From Clostridia bacterium (GTDB lineage Bacteria; Bacillota; Clostridia; Lachnospirales; Lachnospiraceae), in assembly GCA_910574475.1 (NCBI GenBank), contig CAJTAT010000002.1, positions 380,079 to 444,078 of the forward strand: a DNA stretch of 64,000 nucleotides, written 5' to 3'. Made by a program: the position numbers and the translations under genes. The notes under the pieces were generated by a model. That model had not been told where the DNA came from, ran no database searches, and worked only from the letters and a program-made list of their open reading frames with translations. Numbering within the stretch: the first letter of the stretch is position 1; the number at the start of each line of letters is the position of its first letter. Shown piece after piece: positions 52,707 through 61,349 of the stretch.

Positions 52707-53291
52707 TTATTCTGTTGTTGTCCCTTCTGCTTCCGTTTCCCCGGCTTCTGCAGGCTCTACCACCTGGTCGAACCATGTTTTCGCTGCCGCTTCGTCTTCT
52801 CTTCCTGTAAAGTCCGCTTTCCATCTTCCGTCTTTCTTCCTGGTGGAAAATTCCGCTTCAATCTCCGGCGTATTAAACTTAATGCTTTCGCCTTTTGTTT
52901 CGTACTTTTCGGAAGGCAGCTTGCATTTTCCTTTCAGCAGCCATACATACCGGAACCGCCCGCCCGTTTTCTGTGCGCGGAACCCAACCGCGATAAAGGG
53001 CGGTTCGTCATTCTTCCCAGCCCATACCACTTTATTTTTATCTACGGTCTGCCCCAAAATTTCGGCGGTCGTTTCCGGCGTAAGGTCTTTAATACCCATT
53101 TTCAGCGTTGCGTTTGCAAATTCCGTTACGCTTTCGCTTAAAGTATCATCCGCATAGAGGGAACCGTCTGCCGTCTTTACAGACAGGTCGGCGGTCATTA
53201 CTTCCGCCATTCTTTTGGGCGTCCCGTAGGTTTCCGCCCCGTCCGTTTCCGTACATACTGCATAGTATAAATCCCTTAATCCTATAGTCAT
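52707..53291 (-). CDS. Major tail tube protein
   Basis: The 194-residue protein begins TIGLRDLYYAVCTETDGAET and has the beta-rich pattern of phi13-type major tail proteins (MTADLSVKTADGSLYADD, then PPFIAVGFRAQKTGG). It polymerises into the tail tube. It lies between the tail terminator and the chaperone, as expected. The C-terminal 25 residues are acidic and probably disordered. Confidence 0.87.
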   Translation of the reverse strand: MTIGLRDLYYAVCTETDGAETYGTPKRMAEVMTADLSVKTADGSLYADDTLSESVTEFANATLKMGIKDLTPETTAEILGQTVDKNKVVWAGKNDEPPFIAVGFRAQKTGGRFRYVWLLKGKCKLPSEKYETKGESIKFNTPEIEAEFSTRKKDGRWKADFTGREDEAAAKTWFDQVVEPAEAGETEAEGTTTE

Positions 53292-53297
53292 TCTTTA

Positions 53298-53624
53298 TCA
53301 CTCCTTCAAAAATTCAATATCAATAGGTACCAGCCAGTACCCTGTATCTGTTTCGTAGCTTTCTGCGCCCACTCCATTGATATAGGCGCCTGCTGCCTTC
53401 AACGCTTCTACGGCAGCTTTTAGCTGCTCTTCAAAATCGCCCTTGTAAAAGAGTGTAACCCGCCATAGTTCCCGGCCTACTGCTTCCTTATCATCCGCCG
53501 ACGCTGCCGTATCGCGCGTAATCAGCAAAAAGGTATAATAAGCCTTCGGCTTCTGTTTCCCGGTATATACACCCCTTTGGGCTGGTATCCCTGTGCTTTC
53601 TAAAACCTTTTTTAAGCTACCCAT
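53298..53624 (-). CDS. Tail terminator/completion protein
   Basis: The 108-residue protein has a small alpha-beta layout (YYTFLLITRDTAAS, RVTLFYKGD, YWLVPIDIEF) typical of tail terminator or Gp17-like proteins that cap the tail tube. Its start overlaps the preceding HK97 gp10-like gene by eight bases. The position before the major tail protein supports the call. Confidence 0.75.
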   Translation of the reverse strand: MGSLKKVLESTGIPAQRGVYTGKQKPKAYYTFLLITRDTAASADDKEAVGRELWRVTLFYKGDFEEQLKAAVEALKAAGAYINGVGAESYETDTGYWLVPIDIEFLKE

Positions 53625-54048
53625 TTGTCATACGCTCCCATACTTCCCGTTCCGCAGCGCTTACCTTTTCCCTGGCCTTCTCGTTTGCAGACGTCTGGTA
53701 TGGCCTTGCCGCCTGGCTGCTGGTTCCATATTCTGCTACAAAACCAATCGTAGCATAGCGCACATTGCTTTTATCTCCTTTTCGGTCGTTTCCGTGTTTC
53801 GCCCTTCCCTGGGGGAATATGTCTATATGTTTTTCTGTTTCATCCCCCTTTACAGGCGTGGCCTTTATGGAATTGATAAAGCCGCCCGTTTCATTCAGCC
53901 CCATGGCCGCCGCCTCTGCCTTCTGTGCCTGTACCAGCACTTCGGCTCCTGCTTTCAGCATTTCCGGCACCGCCTGTACGGTTGCCTGTTCCCGCCTCTC
54001 AAACGCCTGTATTACATCTTCCAGGCCTACCGTGTTAAACTCCGCCAC
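53617..54048 (-). CDS. HK97 gp10-like head-tail joining protein
   Basis: The 143-residue protein matches the HK97 gp10 family: GLEDVIQAFERREQ, then LKAGAEVLVQAQKAEA and a late VAEYGTSSQAARPYQ segment. It takes part in joining head and tail. It lies within a run of connector genes. Confidence 0.82.
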   Translation of the reverse strand: MAEFNTVGLEDVIQAFERREQATVQAVPEMLKAGAEVLVQAQKAEAAAMGLNETGGFINSIKATPVKGDETEKHIDIFPQGRAKHGNDRKGDKSNVRYATIGFVAEYGTSSQAARPYQTSANEKAREKVSAAEREVWERMTNG

Positions 54049-54050
54049 AC

Positions 54051-54386
54051 CTACGCCCCCTTGTCTTTGTTGCGTATGTCGGTTAATGACAGTTCTACGG
54101 TATCTTCGTCCCCTTCCGGTTCATACGTTTTCAGAACATAATAGCGCTTCCCTTCCAGTTCTACGGTGTCTTCCCCTTCGTAATCGGCCTTGTGTACGTC
54201 GCACTTCTTTTCTACCACTTTCCCCGTCTGCTGGCTCTTGAAATACTCATTGTACCCGGTCGTTTTTACATTACAGAAAACTACCCGCTTTTCCTCTGCC
54301 TCTTCGTTCGGAAAACCGTTGTCGTTTACCCGCTCTTCGCCTTCTTTCAGACTAATAAGCGTTATTTCATCCGCCCATGCTGCCAT
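54051..54386 (-). CDS. Head closure/head-tail adaptor protein
   Basis: The 111-residue beta-rich protein (WADEITLISLKEG, then VVFCNVKTTGYNEYF, then RYYVLKTYEPEGDEDTVEL) fits the phage head-closure (SPP1 gp16-like) or stopper position. The ATG at 54386 follows GAGGGGG; the open frame extends further without a start signal. It overlaps the preceding connector gene by 20 bases. Confidence 0.75.
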   Translation of the reverse strand: MAAWADEITLISLKEGEERVNDNGFPNEEAEEKRVVFCNVKTTGYNEYFKSQQTGKVVEKKCDVHKADYEGEDTVELEGKRYYVLKTYEPEGDEDTVELSLTDIRNKDKGA

Positions 54387-54711
54387 TTTCCGCCCCCTCT
54401 GTTTCCGTTCCGGTGTCCGTTTCGGATACCGTGTTATACTCGCTCGACATTGATAAGTGTACTTTAAGGCTTTCATAGGAATTATGGAATTTATCAGCAT
54501 TTCCATTAAACCCAAATTCCGCCTTAACATACAGCGTAATTGCTCTTACTATCAGCGCGTCCGTTTCATTTAAGCGTTTTACACCCACGTCCTGCAGGTC
54601 TTTCTTGCAAGCCGCTATACAGTCGTTTATTTCTTCTGTAATCCGGTCGCTGGTGCTGCTTATACGCAGCGCTGCCCGCATTTTCTCCGTTAAGGTCGTT
54701 TCCGCTGCCAT
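54367..54711 (-). CDS. Head-tail connector protein (gp6-like)
   Basis: The 114-residue helical protein matches the HK97 gp6/SPP1 gp15 connector pattern (ISSTSDRITEEINDCIAACK, then ALIVRAITLYVKAEFG). It docks under the portal. The ATG at 54711 is used with AAGAAGG upstream; a GTG at 54720 is less likely. A terminator-like hairpin separates it from the capsid gene. Confidence 0.82.
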   Translation of the reverse strand: MAAETTLTEKMRAALRISSTSDRITEEINDCIAACKKDLQDVGVKRLNETDALIVRAITLYVKAEFGFNGNADKFHNSYESLKVHLSMSSEYNTVSETDTGTETEGAENGSMGG

Positions 54712-54731
54712 GCCTTGCACCTTCTTTCCGT

Positions 54732-54762
54732 CAAAAAAGCCGGGGTACCTACGCCCCCGGCT
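54732..54762 (-). terminator. Hairpin between capsid and connector genes
   Basis: An 8-bp G/C-rich stem (54738-54745 with 54755-54762) is followed on the minus strand by TTTTTTGACGGAAAGAAGG and the connector start. It probably lowers connector expression relative to capsid. Confidence 0.8.
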
Positions 54763-54771
54763 CCGCCTTTA

Positions 54772-56019
54772 TCACGCTGCTTTCTTTTTCAGCGTTACCA
54801 GGCTGTTTTTATCCGCTACCTTGCCGTCTGCCAGCATGATACCCTTTGTTACCTGGTCGTCTGTGTCGTTATCCTCGTATTTCTTTACGCCCATGGCGTA
54901 ATTGGTGTTCAATACATAATCCTTGAGCCGGAAGACAAACGCCACCACGTCACCCGCTGCCGCTGCCGCAAAACTGCCGATATAGTCGCAACATTCCACC
55001 GGACGCCCCAGCAATGTGCGCTCCGGCTTTCCGCCGATACCATAGTTTACCCGCGCAATCGGCTGGCCGTTGGCGTCAGTCATTCCGATAAAGCCCATAA
55101 ACGTGGCTTTGCTCATGCACCATTCGGCGCCATTCTCATACGCCTGGGGTAACGCAGCTTCCACCGCGATAAGGTCAGCGTAGGAAAGTTCCGTAGCCGA
55201 TTTCGTGGTAATTGCCTGGTCTTTCGCGGGCGTTTCTTTGATAATGCCGGAAGGCTGGCCGGAACCCGTACCGGAAATAATGGACTGTTCCAGCGCTTTA
55301 GTCATTGCTTCCACAATATTGTTGATAAGCAGACTTTCAAATGCGGACATAGCCATAGTATCCACTTCCAGGGATACCGCCACGGCGCAGCGTAATTTAT
55401 GATACGCGAACGTAATCATGCCTTCTTTGGAAATACCATGCTTCTGCTTGTCGCTGCCCTTTCCTTCATTTACCCAGGTGGCTACGGGTTTTACGGTAGA
55501 TACCGGGATAGCCACGCCGCCCTTGTAGGCCGTCCGCGTCACCTTTGCCAAAATCATGCCTGTGCTTTCCATTTTCTGCACAATCTGGTTAAGTACCGTA
55601 GTTGGGATTACGGCGCCTACGTCCGTGGTCGTGCTTACTGCGTCCGCGCGATATTCTACCGGAATCTTCGTACCGCGTAACACATAATTCATAAATGCCT
55701 TACGGTACTTCACTGTCCCGTATCTGTCTTCCGCCTCTGCCTCGGTTCCGCCTGCTGCCGGGAAGCTACGCAGAACGACGGGCGCCGCTTCGGGCGTTCC
55801 ATCCGCTCCCGGTACGGGCTGGCCTGCTGCTACTGCTGCCAAAATACGGTTACGCTGTTCCTGGGTATTTGCAGCGGCCAGCAGTTTCCCGCGCTCTTCC
55901 ACCAACTGCGTAACTTCGTTTTCCAGGGCGGTCAATTCTTCGGCGGTCATGTTTGCGCCCCTGGTGTTAATCTCGTTTCTAATCTGCGCTAACCTTGCTT
56001 CGATTTCCTGTAAATTCAT
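54772..56019 (-). CDS. Major capsid protein, HK97 fold
   Basis: The 415-residue protein has an N-terminal coiled-coil scaffold (delta) domain of about 65 residues that the protease should remove. The HK97 core then contains VLNQIVQKMESTGMILAKVT, QSIISGTGSGQPSGI and a C-terminal GDVVAFVFRLKDYVLNTNY. It forms the icosahedral shell. It ends with TGA, showing that TGA is used as a normal stop in this prophage. Confidence 0.93.
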   Translation of the reverse strand: MNLQEIEARLAQIRNEINTRGANMTAEELTALENEVTQLVEERGKLLAAANTQEQRNRILAAVAAGQPVPGADGTPEAAPVVLRSFPAAGGTEAEAEDRYGTVKYRKAFMNYVLRGTKIPVEYRADAVSTTTDVGAVIPTTVLNQIVQKMESTGMILAKVTRTAYKGGVAIPVSTVKPVATWVNEGKGSDKQKHGISKEGMITFAYHKLRCAVAVSLEVDTMAMSAFESLLINNIVEAMTKALEQSIISGTGSGQPSGIIKETPAKDQAITTKSATELSYADLIAVEAALPQAYENGAEWCMSKATFMGFIGMTDANGQPIARVNYGIGGKPERTLLGRPVECCDYIGSFAAAAAGDVVAFVFRLKDYVLNTNYAMGVKKYEDNDTDDQVTKGIMLADGKVADKNSLVTLKKKAA

Positions 56020-56044
56020 TCCTTTTTACCTCTTCTTTCTGCCT

Positions 56045-56653
56045 TTAAAGCATTGTTCTGATTTTTAATAACTGTGCCTGGCGCTGTAGGCGCTCCGCCT
56101 TCATTTGCCCGTAACTCCGCGTAGCAAAATTCCGCGCGTTTATTTCGGTATCCTCATTAGCTGGCCTGTCTACTGCGGATACGTCGAAAACCTTTTTAAT
56201 CTCCTGTATGTTCCTGGTAATAATGCGCTGTTCCCGGTCTTCCGTAATGCTGTCACGCTTCACCGTGAACGCCCAGGACATTTTAGTAACCATCCCCGCC
56301 GCTATATCCTGGTATAGCTGCTTTGCCCCGTCTGTGCGCCCTAAATCAGCGCACATAAAAAGCCCGGTGTTATCGGGCTGTACGATAAGACTTTTATTTG
56401 ACTGGCGGGCAAATACCCTCCCGGAATGGTTATATTGAAAAATAACGTCTGATAGGTCGGCGCCATCTACGGCGTGGGCTTCTATCACTTCGTAATACTT
56501 CCATCCGTCTTCAAATTCAAAAAGCAAATACGGGCTATTGAACGTAGTAGCGTAACCCTCTACGTAATAGTCCGTAGCTATGCGCTTCGCTGCGTCCGCT
56601 ACAGACAGCGGCGCCGCCAGCGCTCTATATTCCCTTTCCTTCACAATAGGCAA
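56045..56653 (-). CDS. HK97-family prohead protease
   Basis: The 202-residue protein has the protease core. VEGYATTFNSPYLL comes near residue 35, then FQYNHSGRVFAR with the catalytic His, LGRTDGAKQLYQDIAAGMVTKMSWAF with the serine region, and VDRPANEDTEINAR. It cleaves the capsid delta domain during maturation. Its position between portal and capsid is standard. Confidence 0.9.
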   Translation of the reverse strand: MPIVKEREYRALAAPLSVADAAKRIATDYYVEGYATTFNSPYLLFEFEDGWKYYEVIEAHAVDGADLSDVIFQYNHSGRVFARQSNKSLIVQPDNTGLFMCADLGRTDGAKQLYQDIAAGMVTKMSWAFTVKRDSITEDREQRIITRNIQEIKKVFDVSAVDRPANEDTEINARNFATRSYGQMKAERLQRQAQLLKIRTML

Positions 56654-56655
56654 TT

Positions 56656-57969
56656 TTATACACCCTCTTTCTGGCCTTCTGTGCCGTTTGTAGCCCTGTT
56701 TCCACCTTTACCGTCTATTTCCCCGCCCTCACCATTTCCGGCGCCTTCCTGGCCTTCCTGGGCGCCCTGGGCGGGTGTTTCTGCCGCCGTCGGCTGTACG
56801 GTAACAGGCGGCTGCTTATTATTTTTATCCAGTTCGCTAACCTCTGTATATTCCTTTCGGATATAATACTTTTCCCCGTCCTCTACGTGCGCCATGTTCC
56901 ATATATCCATCACCCCGTTACGGTTCAAAAGTCCCCGGTCGAAAAGCTGGGTAGATACTTGCAGCTTCGTGGAATTGCTTGCATATTGCAGACGGTTAGC
57001 CGTCCACGTAAGCATATTCCCTACAGATAGTTCCCGCTGCGTAAAAAGCATATTTGACGTTACTAAAGATAGCTGTACCGCGAACGGCTCTATTTTCCCT
57101 TCGTAATAGGCGTTAAACGTGTTTTCGTCGTACTTATTCGTGACTATATCCATATTAGTGCCAAAATGGATAAATACATTTTCGTTAATCTGCTGCATTT
57201 GCAGCGCGTTTACAGTGTAAGGCTTGCTTTCTACCTGTTTTAGTTCCGTAAACTTGTTATCATAAATAATCATCCCGCTTTTGTTGTCTGCGCTTAGATT
57301 GTCTTCCGTGAACCGTTCCCGCTCCTTTTTTATATCTTCCGGCTTTAGCATATTTGCCACTTTTGCCAGGAAGCGTATATTTGCAGAATTTTTCACGGCG
57401 TTTATAATGCCTTCGTTTTGCGTATGTAACAGTTGCATGGTAGGCCGCAGCGTCTTGTTATCATCACCAAAAAGGTCATTGCTATACTGGTACTGCGTCA
57501 TAATCCCCACCCGGTCAAATTCTATGGCCGCGTGTTCCCCGTTTTCAAAACTGTACCGCAGATATATAACGCCTGCTGCCTCTACAATCTCACAGCGCTG
57601 TGGTAACAGGGGATAAAGCCCCACCAGGCGCCCGTATCCGTCTTCCACCGGAATGATAAAGGCCGTATTATCCACTTCCAGGATAGTAGCCAGCCTGGAA
57701 AGAAACTTTGTTGTATCCATAAAATAGTTGGGCTTAAATTGTAACGTCTTCTCCAGGTATTTCTTTGCCGTTCCCGTAATCTCCGGCTTTAGCTTGCTAC
57801 AATGGGAAGCAAACCGCTGTACTGCTGCCCTGGTTAAATCCATTTCGTATAGTCCGCCTTCATAGGTCGTAAATACCGGGCTGTATCCATTCAGCATTTT
57901 AAAATAGGTGTCTATGGCTACCTGCTTTTTATTCTTGAAAATATAATCTTTTAGGCTCGTTGTACTCAC
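56656..57969 (-). CDS. Phage portal protein (HK97 type)
   Basis: The roughly 437-residue protein has portal features: LTRAAVQRFASHCSKLKPE near the start, LLHTQNEGIINAVKNSA in the middle, and a disordered Gln/Gly/Glu-rich tail. It forms the dodecameric DNA gate. The GTG at 57969 just after the terminase stop is a tentative start; its ribosome-binding site is too close. An ATG at 58014 would overlap the terminase by 38 bases. Confidence 0.88.
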   Translation of the reverse strand: MSTTSLKDYIFKNKKQVAIDTYFKMLNGYSPVFTTYEGGLYEMDLTRAAVQRFASHCSKLKPEITGTAKKYLEKTLQFKPNYFMDTTKFLSRLATILEVDNTAFIIPVEDGYGRLVGLYPLLPQRCEIVEAAGVIYLRYSFENGEHAAIEFDRVGIMTQYQYSNDLFGDDNKTLRPTMQLLHTQNEGIINAVKNSANIRFLAKVANMLKPEDIKKERERFTEDNLSADNKSGMIIYDNKFTELKQVESKPYTVNALQMQQINENVFIHFGTNMDIVTNKYDENTFNAYYEGKIEPFAVQLSLVTSNMLFTQRELSVGNMLTWTANRLQYASNSTKLQVSTQLFDRGLLNRNGVMDIWNMAHVEDGEKYYIRKEYTEVSELDKNNKQPPVTVQPTAAETPAQGAQEGQEGAGNGEGGEIDGKGGNRATNGTEGQKEGV

Positions 57970-57976
57970 TCCCTTT

Positions 57977-59668
57977 CTATGCTGCGTTCTTAAGCAGTTC
58001 GCCCACCTCTTCATAATATTTCTGTCTTACCGTCATAGCGTCTATTACCGCTACAAAACCGTCTATATGTGCGCGGCGCTCAATCTTTACAGGCCTAAAT
58101 TTCCTTGTTTCCATATTCTGCTTAAGTGCCACATTGAGGAAATGGCCTTTTAACAGATTGTTGCTGCATATCTTAAAATTACCGTCCTTTATGATACCTT
58201 CAAATTCCCGGATAACAGGGGTAAGGTTTTCCCCTTGAAATACATCATCCGTATGGAACCCGTAGCCGGATAATTCAGATATAAGGTACTGCGCGCTGTA
58301 TCGGTCGTACCCTATTTTCAGTGTACGTATGCCGTATTCTTCCAGCAGCATAACGTACCAGTTATATACGTCGTGGTAGTCAACGTAATTTTCGCCGGAT
58401 AGCGTTAATATGCCCTTCTTTACAAAAATATCATAGGCCACCCCGTCTATAGCCGTAAGCGCTTCTATTCGCCCAGCAGGCATAAAGAATTGACAGAAAG
58501 TATATAATACCCCTTCCCGTTCTATCACCACGCAAGCCGCCGTTAAATCGGTCGTTTGTGACAAGTCCACGCCTCCAACTGCGTAACATTCCCGGAAGTC
58601 CTCTAATGTGTACGGCGTTTCCTTCCCATCTATGGTCTTTACTGCGGTCGCCTTTTCCACTACCAGGCTTTCCAGCCATGCGGTCGCGCTGTTCTGCTTA
58701 ATGTTGCAATACTTACACAAAAATTCCGCTTTTTTGCTTAAGCTGCCTTCTGCTACCGCTATTTCTTCCCGGAAAAACTCTTCTGATACGGATACGCCCA
58801 TATTGGGATTGGCTTTTTTCAGTTCTTCCAGGTCGTTCCACTTCTCTACATCATCAATCATATAGAGAAACGGCAGCAACCTTCTTTCCTTGCTGTTTCC
58901 TTTCAGTACAGACGTAGAACGCTTAAATAGTTCGTCGTATATGCTATCGTTGATATATCCGGCGGTCGATATGGATAAAATCATAGGCTGGCGGCGGGCG
59001 CCTAACGCAGACTTCATTACTTCATATTGCTTTAATCCGCCGTCCCCGCTCCATGCTGCAATTTCATCACATACGACAAGCTGGGGGTTAAATCCGTCAG
59101 ACTTTTTTGCATTAAAAGCAATCGGCTTTACAAAAGAGTTTGTAGCGTCTATATAAAGGTCGCTGCGCCTCTTCCTGGCCTCTGCCTTTAGTTCCGGTTC
59201 CTTGTCTACCATCTGTAAAAAGGCGTCGTAAACCTTTGCCGCCTGTTCCAGTTTTGGCGCCAGGCAGTATATTTCCTGGCCGTATTCCGGTTCTAAGAAC
59301 GCCATATACGCGATAATGGCGGAAGCAAAAAGCGATTTTCCATTTTTCCGGCCTATCACTATGAAAATTTCACGAAAAAAGCGTATATTATGTTCGTCAA
59401 CTATTCCGAAAATGCAAGAAACTAATGCTTTTTGCCATAATTCCAGGGTTAAATAATCGTTCCTTCCCTGGCTATGGTGGCAAAAATTTTCTATAAACTT
59501 AATAGCCTTATTGGCTTTTTTGGCATTAAAAAAATAGCTGCCCTTCTCCAATTCATTGACAACTATTTCATAAACTTTCTTTATCCATTCGCCTACTACA
59601 ATCTCGCCGCTGTTAATCTTTGCGTAGTATTCGTAAATATAGTTACGGTATGCTTTTGCTGCTGCCAT
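57977..59668 (-). CDS. Terminase large subunit
   Basis: The 563-residue packaging motor has an N-terminal ATPase with a Walker A-like IVIGRKNGKSLFAS and Walker B LVVCDEIAAW. A C-terminal nuclease follows with VGGVDLSQTTDLTAACVV and GYDRYSAQYLISEL. It belongs to the Terminase_1 group. With the small subunit and an adjacent HNH protein it probably packages from cos sites. Confidence 0.95.
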   Translation of the reverse strand: MAAAKAYRNYIYEYYAKINSGEIVVGEWIKKVYEIVVNELEKGSYFFNAKKANKAIKFIENFCHHSQGRNDYLTLELWQKALVSCIFGIVDEHNIRFFREIFIVIGRKNGKSLFASAIIAYMAFLEPEYGQEIYCLAPKLEQAAKVYDAFLQMVDKEPELKAEARKRRSDLYIDATNSFVKPIAFNAKKSDGFNPQLVVCDEIAAWSGDGGLKQYEVMKSALGARRQPMILSISTAGYINDSIYDELFKRSTSVLKGNSKERRLLPFLYMIDDVEKWNDLEELKKANPNMGVSVSEEFFREEIAVAEGSLSKKAEFLCKYCNIKQNSATAWLESLVVEKATAVKTIDGKETPYTLEDFRECYAVGGVDLSQTTDLTAACVVIEREGVLYTFCQFFMPAGRIEALTAIDGVAYDIFVKKGILTLSGENYVDYHDVYNWYVMLLEEYGIRTLKIGYDRYSAQYLISELSGYGFHTDDVFQGENLTPVIREFEGIIKDGNFKICSNNLLKGHFLNVALKQNMETRKFRPVKIERRAHIDGFVAVIDAMTVRQKYYEEVGELLKNAA

Positions 59669-59674
59669 TTCCGG

Positions 59675-60028
59675 CTACTCTTCCCGCAGTATATCCAGCT
59701 TACTTTTTCCTTTCGGCGCCGCTGGTACCATATCGGTTAAAGTTTTGATAATGGCCGTATAATTCTTAATCATAGTGTTATATACGTCCACTTCCGCAGA
59801 CTTCTTTTTTCCCCACTGGTTCGCGCCGTTTTGGTATTCGTCTACGCACCCTTCTACCTCTATGGTTTTCTGCAATTCCTCTAATTCGACGTGCATAAAA
59901 GCAGCCTTCTGTATCAGTGGCGTGACTATCTTTTTCTTGTTTTCGTCAAGTTCTTTGAAAACCTTGTTAATCTTGCTTATTTCGGCTTTAATCCTTTGTT
60001 CTTTGGTCTTCTCCTTTTTGGCTGCCAT
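59675..60028 (-). CDS. Terminase small subunit (P27-like)
   Basis: The 117-residue helical protein (KKEKTKEQRIKAEISKINKV, then NKKKIVTPLIQKAAFMHVEL) fits P27-family small terminase subunits. It recognises the packaging site. The ATG at 60028 follows AAAAGGGGGTGTACTCT; the open frame extends upstream through a low-complexity stretch without a start signal. Confidence 0.85.
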   Translation of the reverse strand: MAAKKEKTKEQRIKAEISKINKVFKELDENKKKIVTPLIQKAAFMHVELEELQKTIEVEGCVDEYQNGANQWGKKKSAEVDVYNTMIKNYTAIIKTLTDMVPAAPKGKSKLDILREE

Positions 60029-60104
60029 AGAGTACACCCCCTTTTTTCCTTCCATCACCCCCACACCCCCTACACCACGCACGCGCGCGCCCGTAGGGTT
60101 TTTT

Positions 60105-60164
60105 TGTAGTTCCCCCCTCGGTATTCCGCCCCCTTAATTTTTATGGGGAATGGGGGGGACTACA
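60105..60164. repeat. 13-bp inverted repeat between HNH and terminase genes
   Basis: TGTAGTTCCCCCC (60105-60117) and GGGGGGGACTACA (60152-60164) pair at 12 of 13 positions around 34 bases that hold a further ATTCC/GGAAT pair. An alternating CGCGCG tract lies close by (60078-60090). It overlaps the HNH stop codon. It has no T tract on the transcribed strand and could be part of a packaging site. Confidence 0.55.
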
Positions 60165-60444
60165 GATAAACTATATTCCCTTCCGCGTCAAATTTGTACC
60201 GCCTGTTCTTCTCTGTGCGGTGGTGTTCTTTATTGTGGCAATCCTGGCATAACGCTTCCAGGTTATCCCAGCTTAACGCTATGGCCTGGTCGTTGATATT
60301 CTCCCGCGTTAAGTACGTCTTATGGTGACATATCTTTGCTGGCTCCCCGCAGCGTTCGCATATATTGTTCTGCGTAAGCAGATACGCCCGGCTTGTATCC
60401 TTCCAGTTCTGTGACAAATAGAACGCTTGCGCCCATTGCTTCAT
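60160..60444 (-). CDS. HNH endonuclease of the packaging module
   Basis: The 94-residue protein has an HNH motif (HHKTYLTREN, then SWDNLEALCQDCHNKEHH) and a zinc knuckle of CERCGE with CQDC. Such HNH proteins next to terminase genes are part of cos-type packaging in HK97-like phages. The ATG at 60444 follows GAAAGAAGGTGCGATT. Confidence 0.9.
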   Translation of the reverse strand: MKQWAQAFYLSQNWKDTSRAYLLTQNNICERCGEPAKICHHKTYLTRENINDQAIALSWDNLEALCQDCHNKEHHRTEKNRRYKFDAEGNIVYL

Positions 60445-60460
60445 AATCGCACCTTCTTTC

Positions 60461-60513
60461 ACAAAAGAAAAATAGTAGCCTGCTGCCGCCCGGCGCCTGC
60501 TACTATTTTCATG
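60461..60513 (-). terminator. Hairpin upstream of the HNH gene
   Basis: AAAATAGTAGC and GCTACTATTTT form an 11-bp stem around a G/C-rich loop. On the minus strand it is followed by TTTTGTGAAAGAAGG and the HNH ATG. It probably limits entry of early transcription into the packaging genes. Confidence 0.8.
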
Positions 60514-60577
60514 CTACCATTTTACCGCGTTGGCTTCCCTATGAAAACCCCAGCTTTTTACCATCCGTTTACCATGC

Positions 60578-61168
60578 TTACTTTTCATCCTCCAACCCCC
60601 ACAACAGTACCGACATTTCATTGATTATCCCCGTAACCCAGCGGCGCGGTGTATTCTTCCCCAGGCGTTCCCCCGTGTCCTTCTCCACCTGTTCTATAAT
60701 CTGTTCGTATGCCATGCCTTGCATGAAATACATATCGAATACTTTATATTCCAGTTCCCGGCCTGCTGCCGCCCGGCGCCTTGCCATTTCGTCTATAGCC
60801 TTATCTACATTCGCCGTCATAAGCATAGTTCTAAACCTGGTACGCCTCACGCTGCGTAAATAGGTTTCTTGCTGCTCTTCCGTCATATCCTGTATTTCCA
60901 GTTGGGTACCTTCGCTTACCGCGTTTTCGATATGGAAAACCGCGTCACGGTAACACTTCATCAGCGAAAAAGTATCATGGTATTTATTCCTCTTCCGCTC
61001 TTTGGTTTCTTCCCGTTTCAGTTCCCTTATAGCTGTTTTGGCTGCCTCTTGTAACATGGTCTTTAATGCCTCTTCGGTAAGAATAACGCAAGCGGCGGCC
61101 TGTTCTCCTTCCGGCGTTCCCAGGTCTGCGCCCGCTTCTATCTCCGCAGCCTTTACATTCTCTTCCAT
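60578..61168 (-). CDS. ArpU-like late transcription regulator
   Basis: The 196-residue protein is helical and charged. Its C-terminal part (KVFDMYFMQGMAYEQIIEQV, then TPRRWVTGIINEMSVLLWG) resembles sigma region 4-like ArpU/RinA-type activators of late phage genes. The position just before the HNH/terminase genes fits. The ATG at 61168 follows AAAGGAGATATAGGGGA. Confidence 0.62.
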   Translation of the reverse strand: MEENVKAAEIEAGADLGTPEGEQAAACVILTEEALKTMLQEAAKTAIRELKREETKERKRNKYHDTFSLMKCYRDAVFHIENAVSEGTQLEIQDMTEEQQETYLRSVRRTRFRTMLMTANVDKAIDEMARRRAAAGRELEYKVFDMYFMQGMAYEQIIEQVEKDTGERLGKNTPRRWVTGIINEMSVLLWGLEDEK

Positions 61169-61172
61169 TCCC

Positions 61173-61349
61173 CTATATCTCCTTTCCTTTTTCCCGTACT
61201 GCTGCCGCCTGGCCTTCTCCCTGGCGTTCCTTCTGCAATCCGTCCGGCTTATGCTTCCGTTTCCCGGTATCATCCCTTGAAATGGCATACAGCGTAAAGC
61301 AGATAATAGCCGTAATGATAATAGCCGTTAAGTTAATTTCCTGTATCAT
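61173..61349 (-). CDS. 58-residue small membrane protein
   Basis: A short frame starts MIQEINLTAIIITAIICFTL and continues with a basic tail ending in EKGKEI. It has one membrane helix. Its ATG overlaps the end of the preceding gene and its stop lies four bases before the ArpU-like gene. Tight packing supports it as real. Function is unknown. Confidence 0.6.
   Translation of the reverse strand: MIQEINLTAIIITAIICFTLYAISRDDTGKRKHKPDGLQKERQGEGQAAAVREKGKEI

Noticed and set aside
52381..53157. A 258-residue plus-strand frame across two tail genes.
   Set aside because: It is antisense to the chaperone and major tail protein genes, both clearly supported.
53758..53790. A second DGR target elsewhere in the tail genes.
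   Set aside because: No other copy of the TR sequence was seen in the window.
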